Origin: Roridomyces roridus
Taxonomy: Eukaryota > Basidiomycota > Agaricomycetes > Agaricales > Mycenaceae
Direction: 5' to 3'
Assembly (NCBI GenBank): GCA_029378245.1
Contig: JARKIF010000246.1
Location: 1-44,466 of the forward strand
Length of the DNA stretch: 44,466 nucleotides
The notes beneath the pieces are model-generated. The model was not told the DNA's origin. It did no database searches and saw only the letters and a program-made list of their open reading frames with translations. The stretch's first letter is position 1. The number at the start of each line of letters is the position of its first letter. The position numbers were made by a program, and so were the translations under genes. Shown in pieces: positions 31,606 to 41,805 of the stretch.

Positions 31606-33033
31606 TCACACTTCCGTCGGTGTCCCTTCGGAGTACCCCGGCGGCGGCTCGTCCGAAAGCCCAAGCGCCCATGGAGACGTCATCTGCGCCTCCAACTCCC
31701 GAATGCGAGTCTGAAATATCTCGTTCTGCTCGCGTAGCCGCACAACCGTTGCAGAATCCGATGCTGCCGATTCAGCTTCTCTGCCGCCACTAGTACTCCT
31801 AGCCCGGAGGAGTGACACGAATGACGAAGGCCATTCTCGTTCAGGAATGGTTTGAATATGCTGAATCTTCTCCCGAGCGGCGTGGATCTCGTTTTCAAGG
31901 TATTGGCGGCGCACTTTCGTGACAGTCGTCTCGTGTTCGTCGGAGGAGATGGGCGTGTCCGGGTAGAGCACGGGGTAGGGATGTGGAAGTGCCTCGACGC
32001 GAATCCGCTCATCCTCTTGGAAGGGAGTCACGGGCGTTGGATCGCCGGAGTTTTTACGGCGGCGGTACCGTCCTCGGAGAATTAGGAGGGTTAAAGCCAA
32101 AAGCACGAGCGCGATCACTCCCAAAAGGATTCCAACTATGTCTTCCACTGAGATTGTGTGATTCCCGGGATGGTTGGAAGACGTCTGGGAAGTGCTAGGT
32201 GGCACCGTGGATCGGATAGGACTTGGACTTGGACTGGAGGAGGAGTGGAATGCGGATGCGGACAAGGCGCTCATGGCCTCTCCCGAAGCCGAACTCACCG
32301 CGGCCTCTGAAGCTCTCACAGCGGACATCTCCATAACCAAATTGGTCGCAGCTTGTGCATCGAAGCCGGTCGGCTGAATTAACCATCAGTAAGAGCGACG
32401 TGTCTTTCGATACAGCACTAACCGTAGGTGTAGCCTCAACCATTGCAACACCCAGCCTGGAATAAGCATGGTTCCTGCTAGAATTGAGGAATGAGGGGAA
32501 GTATTGGAGCACGTAGACCGAATACGGACTGGGCAACGAAGCAGGGAGGGTTCTGATCGAACCAGATAGGAATGAGTGTTGAATTCAAGCCGCATATTCG
32601 AAGAACGCACGAGTCGGGGACAGGGTTACACCCAGAATCTGACGAATAGTTGCTCCAACTTGTAACTGGTCAGGTCTTCCGTCATCCAGCTGGAATTTTC
32701 AAGGCTCACTCGATGGGTTGTTCGTTTAAACAGACATAGCATGCAGCCATGAGGAAATACTCGGTGGTGGTGCAAGAACAATCGAGAGATTCCACAATCG
32801 CAGTTATATTGGTGCAAAAGGTTTCAATTTGGCACGGGGTGTTGCCGAAAGGGTTGGCAAGCTGAAGATCGGTGAACGTCAGCGCCGACGCGGAATGTTA
32901 GGGTTCTAGTATATACCATGGGGCAATTTCCGGTGGCGCGGCCTTCAATCGTCCCCCGACCTCCTGGAGTCGGACTCTGAAGTCCTCGCCGAGTCATGCG
33001 GGAAGGCCAGTAGCGCAAGTTCCGTCCGGGCAT
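31606..33033 (-). CDS. single-pass membrane protein, Ser/Thr-rich, copy 2
   Basis: The tandem paralog of the gene at 29119-30517. The last exon (32373-31606) encodes PTGFDAQAATNLVMEMSAV, a Ser-rich linker, a membrane helix (VGILLGVIALVLLALTLLIL) with RGRYRRRK, a coiled coil and the ending DEPPPGYSEG. Exon 32861-32710 carries the Cys domain (FGNTPCQIETFCTN, ESLDCSCTTTEYFLMAACYV), and a further piece near 32655-32610 reads WSNYSSDSGCNPVPDS. The 78 bp intron 32374-32451 sits after PGW, matching copy 1. Splicing between about 32600 and 32475 and the whole 5' end are unresolved. The ORF with ATG at 33033 gives no signal peptide. Function unknown; possibly partly decayed. Confidence 0.65.
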
Positions 33034-33878
33034 TCTCCAGAGTCTACAGATGTGAAGGAGCGAGAAAGGTGAAGGCAGTAGAGCTCATCTCACCTCCGAG
33101 TCCACGGAAAGCTGGAAGAGAGTAGCTCTCCACGATAGAGGGAGGGAAGGAACCTGGAAGACACGAGACGTCTGTGACCAAGCGCCACCGTCAATGCCAA
33201 ATCTCGGAAGCAGAACGATTGTAGTCCAAAATTGCGATCCATGGGAAGACCATCTCGCGGAGAGCACCCCTGCGGCAAGCATGAGCTATCGAGTCGTAGC
33301 CCTCCTGTGACGAATGCCAATTCAGACACGTAAAGTGTGGGGCAGGATTCGGGAACCCAGAGCAAATGGAGAGCTCGAGGCCTAGAAGTTTTCACAAACC
33401 AGAGAACAGTCCATCGGAACAAGAACGATACATTGGACTGTTAGACAGATGGTCGCGCTGAAGGATTAGAGAGTCCCAGCCGCTTGGAAGAGATGGAGTC
33501 GACGAGAAGTGGAGAGACAGGGCAGGACTCGGGTGTTTCCCACTGTTAGCGGATTCCGGGACAGCGCCTCAGGGGCACGCATTCAAGGGACGGTGTGTCG
33601 CAGACTCCAGAGAGCAGCGAGCTGACCAATGCAGATGGGAAAAGACAAGGCTGTCCGTCCGGCTATCAAACGCCGGCCCGGAGCCGGGAGCTGGAAGCGG
33701 TGAATGAATTCCAAGCGCTCGCCAATGACCGACAGCGGCTCTCGCGGCTTGTTCCAAGGAGTCGGATCCGAGATTACATCAATTGGTCCGAGACCACCGA
33801 GGGCTCATTTGAGCCATGAAAATTGCATTCGGGCGAGATCTAAAAGTAAGTACTATGTCGTTGGCTCAACGGCAACCA
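33034..33878. other. unassigned stretch
   Basis: Minus-strand frames at 33085-33422 are open but show no motif. They might contain upstream exons of membrane-protein copy 2. Confidence 0.3.
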
Positions 33879-34711
33879 TCAGCCGAGCATCAATTGATCG
33901 GGCCGACTGATCCGACAGATAGTGAGGATCCGACTCGGATGAACACAAGCCACGAACGCACCGTAATCATACACGAGCCGCGTCTCGTGCTCACTTCCAT
34001 TCGGCTCGATAAATTCCACATGTCGTGCAAAGTACCGCTCGCCGTCTTTGACTTCAACTCCCCAAGTCTGAGGGAGTTGATATTTCAGAGGCTTGTGCGA
34101 TGAGATGCTGATCGACCTACCTCGACAACCTTCCAGGCGTCGTTCCGTATCTCGTGTAGCAGAACACCATGCTTCAGTGTATCCGGAGACCAGCCCGCGC
34201 GCAGGAATGCGGGCTCTAGACCCGGAGTCTTGACCCGCCTGATCAACGATGAGCTTGCTGAACTCGAGAGTGGAAAGAAACAGCTGCTTACTTGATTCGG
34301 CGGAAAACTCGGCCGAGAATATTATCGTGATGCTCGCGTTCGAACCAATCGAGCAGGTGTTCGTGCGCAGGGGGCGGAATCTGGCCTTCAATATCCTGCT
34401 CACCGAAGAGGTGAATCTAGGTCCATGGAACAGATCTGCACTGAAACGCACCTGCTCAATCCAAATCCGCTCCTGCCCATCGTCGTCCTTGAAGTGGTTG
34501 AACGCCAACTCTCCGTGTTCAATTGCCAGGCGTTGATGTGCATCCTGGATTCCTTGTGATGTCAGCAGCTCGTCGACGCGGATGCTTCGGGCAATATTCT
34601 GGAGCCATTCGTTTGGTCAAGTACCGCACTCGAACGGATGGAGTGGGACGCCACCAGTTTGAAGCGGCCGGTGAAGTTCTGGGTGGTAAAGTGTGTGGGG
34701 AGGGAAGGCAT
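33879..34711 (-). CDS. lipocalin/calycin-like small cytosolic protein
   Basis: Five exons (34711-34655, 34598-34452, 34395-34292, 34238-34121, 34067-33879) sum exactly to 205 codons. Landmarks: QNFTGRFKLN at the start, LLTSQGIQDAHQRLA, HFKDDDGQERIWIEQ, LDWFEREHHDNILGRV, FLRAGWSPDTLKHGV, TWGVEVKDGERYFARHVEF and ETRLVYDYG. A short protein beginning NFTG.F.LN and ending WG.E..GER...RHV.F...E.RLVYDY is a common fungal type, predicted to be a calycin-like barrel. I know no established reaction for it. There is no signal peptide. TATATAA at 34751-34757 lies about 40 nt upstream. The last exon may end earlier through an intron at the final GTGCG. Confidence 0.75.
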
Positions 34712-34750
34712 ATTGAAGCGAGTGGGTAGCCGATAGGGTGGGTCAGATGC

Positions 34751-34757
34751 TTATATA
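34751..34757 (-). promoter_or_regulatory. TATA box of the lipocalin-like gene
   Basis: TATATAA on the minus strand, 40 nt upstream of the ATG. Confidence 0.55.
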
Positions 34758-35575
34758 GGTGCTATGTAGCGTCTATTGTCCCTTGTATTCAAACGGCTGT
34801 GTGTTACTACGGAACAGAAGGACCGTCTCGTAAGATTCTCGTCGGCAGGCAGTTGCATCCGAGAGGAGACGGGTTCGGGTTGAAATGCAGTGCACCGCTT
34901 CACATTTCGTTAGTGAGGCGCGCCAAGGTTCAAAGAGACCCTTCAGGTCATGTATCGCCGAGTGGCCGATCGCGACTCAACCGCGCGAGTCTGAACCCAA
35001 TCACTACCTCGAACCGTCTGACAGCGTCGCCGGCAAGCATAGCTCCGGCAATTTTTCGTTCCCGCCAATTCAGCGCCATCCTCGCCGACGGATCAAAGCC
35101 GTTGGGTCTCGGCGACGGGGTGAAATGATGAAGGTTCGCATCTGTCAGACGCCAACGCTCCGCACTCGACGGCTGGATGAGTTGAATCAAGCGCTTCGGC
35201 ACGCCGTAAGCCAACTGGCGGGTGGCAACTGCGAGGCAGACGGCGGAGACGGAAAATCAGAGTGAGAGTATGCCGAGTGTCCCGAATCTGGAGAGTGGTG
35301 GTCGAAGTTTCAATCGGTTGACCCACGACCATCGGAGAACTCAGAAGTTTGATCCGAGTCAATCCACATTGAAGTCCACTAATAGTCAGAAGGATTTATA
35401 GCAGAATAGTACACATCACTCTTACAGGGGACATAGAATACCCTCAAAGGAACAAGCTTGATCCCCGCATTCGACGTCCTCACCTCCACCCTCCCTCTCC
35501 CCCCTCCCTTCCTTTCCTTGTACACATACCCAGCACGCCTCCCGTCACGCTCCCGCCCCTCATACTCAATCTACC
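34758..35575. other. intergenic stretch
   Basis: No supported gene on either strand. Confidence 0.4.
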
Positions 35576-37063
35576 TCACATCTTCTTCTTCCCCGGAACC
35601 GGAACCACTCCGCTCCAGACAAGCGACTGATGCCGGACGTCCGTCCCTCGAACACCCTCATATGCGGGATTCAAAACGACTTGTGCTGGTGCGTTCGAGG
35701 TGCGGGCGGTGAGTTTCAGCGCGGCGTCGTCCCCAAAGGCCGGGAATGCAAGGCCGAGGCGGCCGTTTGAGGTGCGTGCCTTTGTTTGGAATGTCCCGTT
35801 GGGAGTGAGGAGGGAGATTCTCGCGTCGAGGACGCTGTGCGTAAGTAGTTGAGACATGGGCACAGAGGAGACGAAAAATGTGTACACACTTGTTGCTGGT
35901 GCGCATGTAGAGCTCGGTATGCTTGACGTCGTCGCTCGTGAGCCCGACATCGACATTAATCGGAGCGTTTGATGTTTCGAGGGAGAGGCTGCTCGACGAG
36001 TTGTACGTTCCGGAAATCGGGGCGTTGCTCGTCCTGACTTTCAGGTTTTGTGAGACGATTGACTGTTCGTGGATTCGTCAACACAGAATGCAAGGGACGT
36101 CGGGTAGCACAGACCTCGGCTTTGATAGCTCCGTTGGACGTGCGGAGAGTTGCACGAACTGCGGACAGAGACTGTCGAATGTTTCAGCATCTACCGATGA
36201 CAAGTACAATGCACACAGCTAACCTTGACTCGAACAGGGCGAATTCGTCGTTGTGAGCGATACCTCGTCGAACCAGATCTTGCTCCAAGATTCCCGATAT
36301 TGAGATCAAGCTGGGAAGGTCCACGGTTAGACCTGAAGGACCGGCATGCCCGTCTCGGGGAGGACGAGCCGGATTTTGAGATGTGTCCGATTCCATGGCC
36401 ACCTCCATCCCCGCGTCTACACATGTATCAAGTGGTCATTCGAGCAGAGAGAGCAGATTCACGCACAAAGATACCAACACCGACTTCCCCTGCCCGCCCA
36501 GTGATGCCGCACGCCCTGACATCCCCATCCCGGGACCCTTCGACGGTCATGATACTCACCGTTGCCGTCCCATTCAGCGCCGGCGACGTCGTCACTTCAA
36601 GGCTCCCCGCCAGCCCCCGTTTCGGGTAACTGCCAACGAGAAGGATGCTATCACGCTCCAGCGAAAGATCAAAGGGCGTGCCAGTCCAATGCGGGGGGCG
36701 CGAGACGTCGGCGCTGGCGATAGCCCATGCGTCACCGGTGACGCATTGATTTATCTTCAGGCCCGAGGGAGCGCCCCAGCGGTGTCCGCCGAAAATCTTC
36801 CCCTGCGTGATTAGAGTCATGATGCGGGAACAGAGGGAAGCAGACGCCCCCTGGACGTAGTAGTGAAAGATTGGATGGAGGAGGGCGTACAAAACGACGG
36901 CTAAGAAGAAGGCGAGAAGGAAACGCCGGAGAGTTGAGCGTCGCGGTCTGGTAGTTGGTACGAGAGGGATAGCTTGATACGACGTCGGTCCCGGCTGGTA
37001 GAGGTGGGTGTATTGCGGGGGCGCTGCTGCTGGCAACGGCGGCGGAGGTGAGTCTTTTCTCAT
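35576..37063 (-). CDS. membrane-anchored protein with adhesin-like repeats (DUF7330-like)
   Basis: The start is the ATG at 37063 (MRKDSPPPPLPAAAPPQYTH), giving a proline-rich N-terminus and then a type II anchor (RRFLLAFFLAVVLYALLHPI). The outer part carries repeats of the type TSNAPI/TSNGAI: VRATLRTSNGAIKAE, TSNAPINVDVGLTSDDVK, FQTKARTSNGRLGL, LTARTSNAPAQVVLNPAYEG. These suggest a beta-solenoid, as in Agaricomycete proteins often labelled DUF7330. The clear exon ends are 35834-35576 for the last exon and an intron at about 36424-36478. Between about 36270 and 36350, the expected NIGNLG and KIWFDEVSLTTTNSP sit in different frames from PETGMPVLQ. At least one indel or an unresolved splice is likely. 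Surface function is inferred. Confidence 0.65.
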
Positions 37064-37212
37064 GACGGGAGAATGAGAGCTCTTTCTACAAAGCCAGGTA
37101 TTTATCACTGACAACTGCTGCGGCTGCGCGCTGCGGCACGATTAGTAAGGCCTTACTTATTCCGGGCGCCCGAATCTGTGGTCGAACACCAGCTGACGTC
37201 GAGAGACGCGTG
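37064..37212. other. promoter side of the adhesin-like gene
   Basis: TATTTATC-type A/T motif near 37097; otherwise nothing. Confidence 0.3.
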
Positions 37213-37214
37213 TA

Positions 37215-37816
37215 CCTTAAATGTGAGGAACCGTTCGATTGGTCTAATTAGATTTCCCCGAAAGGATGACAGCCCTGACACGCCGCCAGCCGACCGACCG
37301 TGCCTCCGCTCTTGGCTCCTCTTGGTGATCGCCTTGGTCCCTCTCTGGCGGTGTCCTCTGATCCTCCCGTTCGGCACCAGCGGCTAGGGCTCGGAACTGG
37401 GTCAAGGCCGTTCAGCTCTGTCAACTGACGTCGCGGTACGTGTTGTATCCTCTGCAAACTTCTGCACATACTCAACTGACAGACAGAAACGGGCACAGTT
37501 TGCTTGACCCCCTTCTTCAACAAGTGTGTGGTTGAGAATGTGCTAAAAGCTGGTCAACTCGGCAAAGCTCCAACAAGAAATCTTTGCATTACGGCCACCA
37601 AGCAACGTGAAATCTGCGGCCAAGCTGGAATTGAGCGCAGTGTTGGGACATTGGGTCGAGAGGAAGCAGCCTCCGGGCTGCCGAGACACCTCCGTGTGCA
37701 TAGAAGTGTTGGCCGAGGTACCTGTATCACTCAAGTTCGGATACGGCTGTTCCGTCCCGGATCAACACTCTTGGGGATATCTAATTAGACCAATCGAACT
37801 ATGACTCCCTTAAATG
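37215..37816. mobile_element. MITE F (602 bp, TA flanks)
   Basis: Inverted ends share GTTCGATTGGTCTAATTAGA (37233-37252 and inverted at about 37781-37800). Looser similarity continues outward (CTTAAATGTGAGG against TTTAAGGGAGT) to flanking TA dinucleotides (37213-37214, 37817-37818). No coding capacity. The outer limits are less sharp than for the other elements. Confidence 0.6.
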
Positions 37817-37818
37817 TA

Positions 37819-38090
37819 CACGGAGATGTCTTTCCTGTACCGGGGATGATGTTCCGGTCTAGCCGACGACCCCATCATGCCCATGTGATAAGATCTTCTT
37901 GAACACGCGGCGACATCTTCCGGTACCGATCACATCAAATATCTGTCCAGCCGAACGTGATTTGATCCATAACGGTACAAGCACCGGTCCCCTACTCTGG
38001 GACGGATCATGACGCCGGCAGGAAATATCAGCCGGCGGCGGCTTGGCACGGGCCCCAGTGGGTGATTGCATTTTACATCAGGGATGGAGA
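37819..38090. other. inter-element spacer
   Basis: Nothing recognised. Confidence 0.4.
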
Positions 38091-38093
38091 AGA

Positions 38094-38650
38094 CACAGGG
38101 GGCATCAAGCGTGGCACTTTGCCTTGTGCGCCAAGGTAGCACTTGCGTGGCACTTGGCGCGTAGTTGGCCGGAAGTTGGACATTACGTGTGAATTTCCTT
38201 TGTTCCCCGACCTTCACAATTGGCCGGGAGCGTCGTGATATAAGGATAGACATTATATCTTGAGGGAGTGAGTGTCCACATAGAGGGCCTTAATATATGT
38301 AAAAATACTGTTGATACCCTCCATGCTGTGGCCATGCTTGTTGCAGGGAAATGGAGTGACTCCGGTGCAGGAATACCCAATGACACCACCCAACACGCTG
38401 CGAATCATGTTTTAAATTCGCTCAATGGGTCAGGAATTATTCTCCACAGTTTAGTTGAATTATAAACAAGTTGTTCGGCGGTCAGAATCACCAAATGTGT
38501 CGGGCAAAGAAAATGGGTACATAAGCACAGATTCGAACTCACGCACATCAAAAGAGCACCTAGGCACGTGGTTTTATGTCCACGGCCCAACTGCGCGCCA
38601 AGTGCCACCTTGGCACACAAAAAAATGTGCCACGGCTGATGCCCCCTGTG
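38094..38650. mobile_element. TIR element G (557 bp, 3 bp duplication, CACTA-like ends)
   Basis: Begins CACAGGGGGCATCA and ends TGATGCCCCCTGTG, flanked by AGA at 38091-38093 and 38651-38653. The subterminal 75 bp on each side repeat GTGGCAC/GCCAAGTGCCAC motifs in both orientations. CAC termini, a 3 bp duplication and subterminal repeats are features of CACTA/EnSpm elements, although the TIR is not the canonical CACTA. No transposase; non-autonomous. Confidence 0.75.
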
Positions 38651-38798
38651 AGAATGTGGGTCAGTGGTTGACATATGTGGGAAAAGGGGACTGAATTTTG
38701 CAGGCCATCAGTCATTCAGCCCCACAGAACCCTCCTCTTGACAGAGTAGGGGATGTACAGCTGATATTTTCCTGTACGTAGTTTAAATATCTTGAACG

Positions 38799-39347
38799 TG
38801 TTACGATCCGATTCCAAAAGACAAGTCCGGAGTAGATGCCGGAACTCCGGTAGTGACCGGAGTTGGAAGGAGTCGACCGGAGGAGCGATCTAAGAGCACC
38901 ACAGAGGAGTAGGGTGTCAAAGACGCCTTGCTATGTTGATAGGAAGGGAAGGAGTAGGAACCAGCCAAGAGGAGTAGTCAAGAACGTCAATTATCAACTA
39001 AGGTTGAATACAGATAAGGAAAGTCTTATATACGAGTAAGTAGAGATATATGTCATTACCACAGACCAATAATAGAAACGGACTTATGCGGCTATGTGGA
39101 TATAAGCTGATTAAGTCCGCACGGAATGATCAAGTGGATATCCTGATGAATACCAAGTCCGGGGGAAACGCTCAGATACCTTCATCGCGTGAAAACCCGA
39201 GTACCCGGATAGAACCGAGAGAGCGCGTGATGCGCTTCGACGTCGGGAGGCATCCCGACGTGACCGGAGTTGAGTACCGGAGTTGAGTACCGGAGTTGAG
39301 GTACCGGAGTTGAGGTACCGGAGTTGGCGTTGGAACGGGACATAACA
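38799..39347. mobile_element. solo LTR (549 bp) with 5 bp target duplication GAACG
   Basis: Begins TGTTACGATCCG and ends GGGACATAACA, giving a TGTTA...TAACA terminal inversion. GAACG flanks both sides (38794-38798 and 39348-39352). With one LTR and intact duplications, it is the relic of an LTR retrotransposon removed by LTR-LTR recombination. It contains short tandem repeats at 39263-39326. Confidence 0.85.
39263..39326 (+). repeat. 13-14 bp tandem repeat inside the solo LTR
   Basis: About five units of ACCGGAGTTGAG(G)T. Related ACCGGAGTTGG units occur near 38858 in the same LTR. Confidence 0.85.
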
Positions 39348-39352
39348 GAACG

Positions 39353-39853
39353 GTTCATCGGCAGGGTGTATTCTTGCAGAATAGGATGGTCCTCTATGTG
39401 AGGACTATTCACGAAAAATATGCCGAAGGCGCTGTGTACACTTCAAGGTCCGTATTGTGTTGATTTCTCGTCGGGATCAAATCAGATCAGGAATTTTTCG
39501 ATGGGTAACATTGCATACTTAAGTATGCCTCAAGTGCTCCATGTAACAATAAGAGAAATTACAAGAGGCAGATTGGAGCCAAATTGAAGATTGTAGATCC
39601 AGACTTGTGGACACGGCATTGCAGAGAATACACTTGATCTTTGTGTCAAGGCTGATGTCCGCCAAGTGCCGTAGGCTCAGGGCTACCAGCGGTAATCGGG
39701 ATGCCCACCTCTAACAGAAGGACTGTGATTTTTACATTGGACTTGCATCGGTATTCGACCGACAAGTCGACATCGCTGCAGCTTGCGAGGATCTTCCCAT
39801 GATCATTTGATTTCAGCCTGATTGTGCATTGATGCCAAATTCCTGCCGAAATA
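39353..39853. other. spacer between solo LTR and MITE H
   Basis: No gene or repeat recognised. Confidence 0.4.
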
Positions 39854-40402
39854 CAGTGGGAAACCCCCATCCGGACCACTCATCAAAGATGGTGTAATAT
39901 AATGGGACCAAGGGCAGGTGCCATGGTCTAATGTTGGGTTCTGGTAGATAGATATGTGGCCTGTTCTCTCAAATTTTCTCGGGTCACCAGAGTCTGCCCT
40001 TGGCTGTGCAGAAACAAAATTATCCAGATGGTGCAAACATCAGATAAACCCACATCCGGACCAAATCATTATTGCTGGCCCGATATGTGTGTTTTTCCCA
40101 CAGGGTAAGGTGTCCCTTGAAAGGCCCCATCGAGTTCCATATCCTCATAACATTATGGCCCTCCACGAGCCGCGCTGGTTGACATATAATTGAATGAATG
40201 TGGTGGATTGGGTGATTTAGGTGGTTGGTGGGCACAAAGTAAATTGGCCGTACCTCGGCAGTTGTTGCTCATTTCAATCCATAAATTTATGTCTGGGGAG
40301 CCTATTACACTTGCTATGACCCAATAAAAATTTGGCCCCATCAGAGCTGCCGAACAGCCTGGGTCCGGTGGTGGGTCCGCTCCGGATGGGGGTTTCCCAC
40401 TG
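39854..40402. mobile_element. MITE H (549 bp, TA target duplication)
   Basis: Begins CAGTGGGAAACCCCCATCCG and ends with the inverse, about 22 bp of perfect inversion, flanked by TA (39852-39853, 40403-40404). No transposase. Tc1/mariner-type by its TA duplication. Confidence 0.85.
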
Positions 40403-40404
40403 TA

Positions 40405-40831
40405 GTCAACAGGTCGGGATTGGGCTTTTTATTTTTTTTAACGAACCCCGTCAACTCCATGGCACTCAGATATGCAGTATTGGCCGTGCCGGTGCGCTGG
40501 GGAACATGCCAGATAAACTCTGTACAGGAGCGTGATGACGCGGGACAGGTCGATGATCACGGGTACCGGAAAGCGATCTCCCGGGACATTATGTACTTTT
40601 GCTCGAGAGACAGGAAATCCGTGATCTGCGTGCGGCAGAGTCAACGCCGCTGTCCGGATGCTTAAATGCAAATTAGTTGAGAAAATTCCAAGGAAATTCG
40701 CTGATGCTCGTTAGCGAACTGTCGAGGTCATGGAGATATAGACTGAGAACTGAGGGCAAGATCCAAGAAGTGCGTCGACAGGAAGGGAGTCACACCTTCG
40801 TCAAAGAAGGCAATTTCCACGCAACGCTTCA
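40405..40831. other. spacer before the Ty3/gypsy LTR
   Basis: Nothing I can name. Confidence 0.4.
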
Positions 40832-41306
40832 TGTCACGCGCTGACCTATTTGCGCACGTGACAACGCCAAATAAACCAGATAAGCATTGGCGCCGTACAG
40901 CGTTAAAGTCCTGGGAACCCCGTCTCGATCGGATTGAGGAAGAAGCCGAGGAAGACATTATTTAAAGATGTGGGATAGTTTCATATTTATGAACGACAGC
41001 ATGGATGTGGGAAGGAGTTTCCGATCAGTGAACTGTCCGATCATGACAGGCTTCTATGAAGGACACGGTGGAGACACGACAATAGGAGAAGACAAAGGCG
41101 CGAGACAATAGCGCATGTTGGACACCAGGACAATTAGTGTAGCATCGTAGATCTATTCCTCATAGTATAAAAGCAGTAGCTAGTCGTCGTATTCTGTACC
41201 CTCTCCTAGACTTTTATTCAGTTCATTTTACGAGCTTTAGTAGCGCACTACCCAATCCACAGTATCTTACCGCTGTTGGACGCGTGAAACAAGTCTTGTC
41301 GTGACA
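40832..41306 (+). mobile_element. 5' LTR of a Ty3/gypsy element (475 bp)
   Basis: Begins TGTCACGCGC and ends TTGTCGTGACA (TGTCACG...CGTGACA terminal inversion). A TATAAAA box lies at 41166-41172, and a likely transcript start near 41208 is followed by R/U5. The LTR end is fixed independently by the primer-binding site directly downstream. The 3' LTR lies beyond the window. Confidence 0.7.
41166..41172 (+). promoter_or_regulatory. LTR TATA box
   Basis: TATAAAA, 42 nt upstream of the AGACTTTTATT segment proposed as the transcript 5' end. Confidence 0.55.
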
Positions 41307-41318
41307 TAATAAAAGTCT
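41307..41318 (+). promoter_or_regulatory. candidate self-primer binding site
   Basis: TAATAAAAGTCT immediately follows the LTR. Eleven of its bases are the exact reverse complement of AGACTTTTATT at 41208-41218 in the LTR, and the complementarity stops at the 12th base. It does not resemble the usual TGG-type tRNA primer site. Confidence 0.6.
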
Positions 41319-41805
41319 ACCCTCATACCGCTCTTACCTCCCCCCGACATATCCTTTCCATACGCCTCGGCGTCCCTCCCCCACTACTTGGATTCTCGTA
41401 ATTGAAGATCCACTCATACCTCAAGCGTCACGTCGTTAAATCACGACGTTAAATAAGCGCCCATCTCGTGTCGAACTATTTTGATAGACAGTCGCTGTGC
41501 TACGGGAAACGTTGAGTCCGTCCCGCACAATAGCAGATGTTGGCGTTCGGGTGGCAATCTTCGGAGAGTACCCTCGCGCAGATACCGGGAGAGTCGTAGA
41601 AGGCCCGGGTCTGTTCTATCGGCAAGCGTTACGACCGAGAAACCCACCACCGTCTCCGTGCCGCTCCTACCCAAGCCACGACGGCGTTTCGCGCACCATC
41701 ATCCTCCTCTTCCGGCACCTCTAGCCGTGAAGCTCGTTCCGTAGCGGACCAACTCTTGGCCGCTTCTGCCACCACCACCACACCTTTCATACCGCCGCCC
41801 CTGCC
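41319..41805. other. gypsy leader between PBS and gag
   Basis: Untranslated leader of the element, without recognisable coding sequence. Confidence 0.45.

Noticed and set aside
38515..38580. Possible tRNA (GAGTTCGAATC B-box-like on minus strand)
   Set aside because: No matching A box or acceptor stem at tRNA spacing; it lies inside TIR element G.
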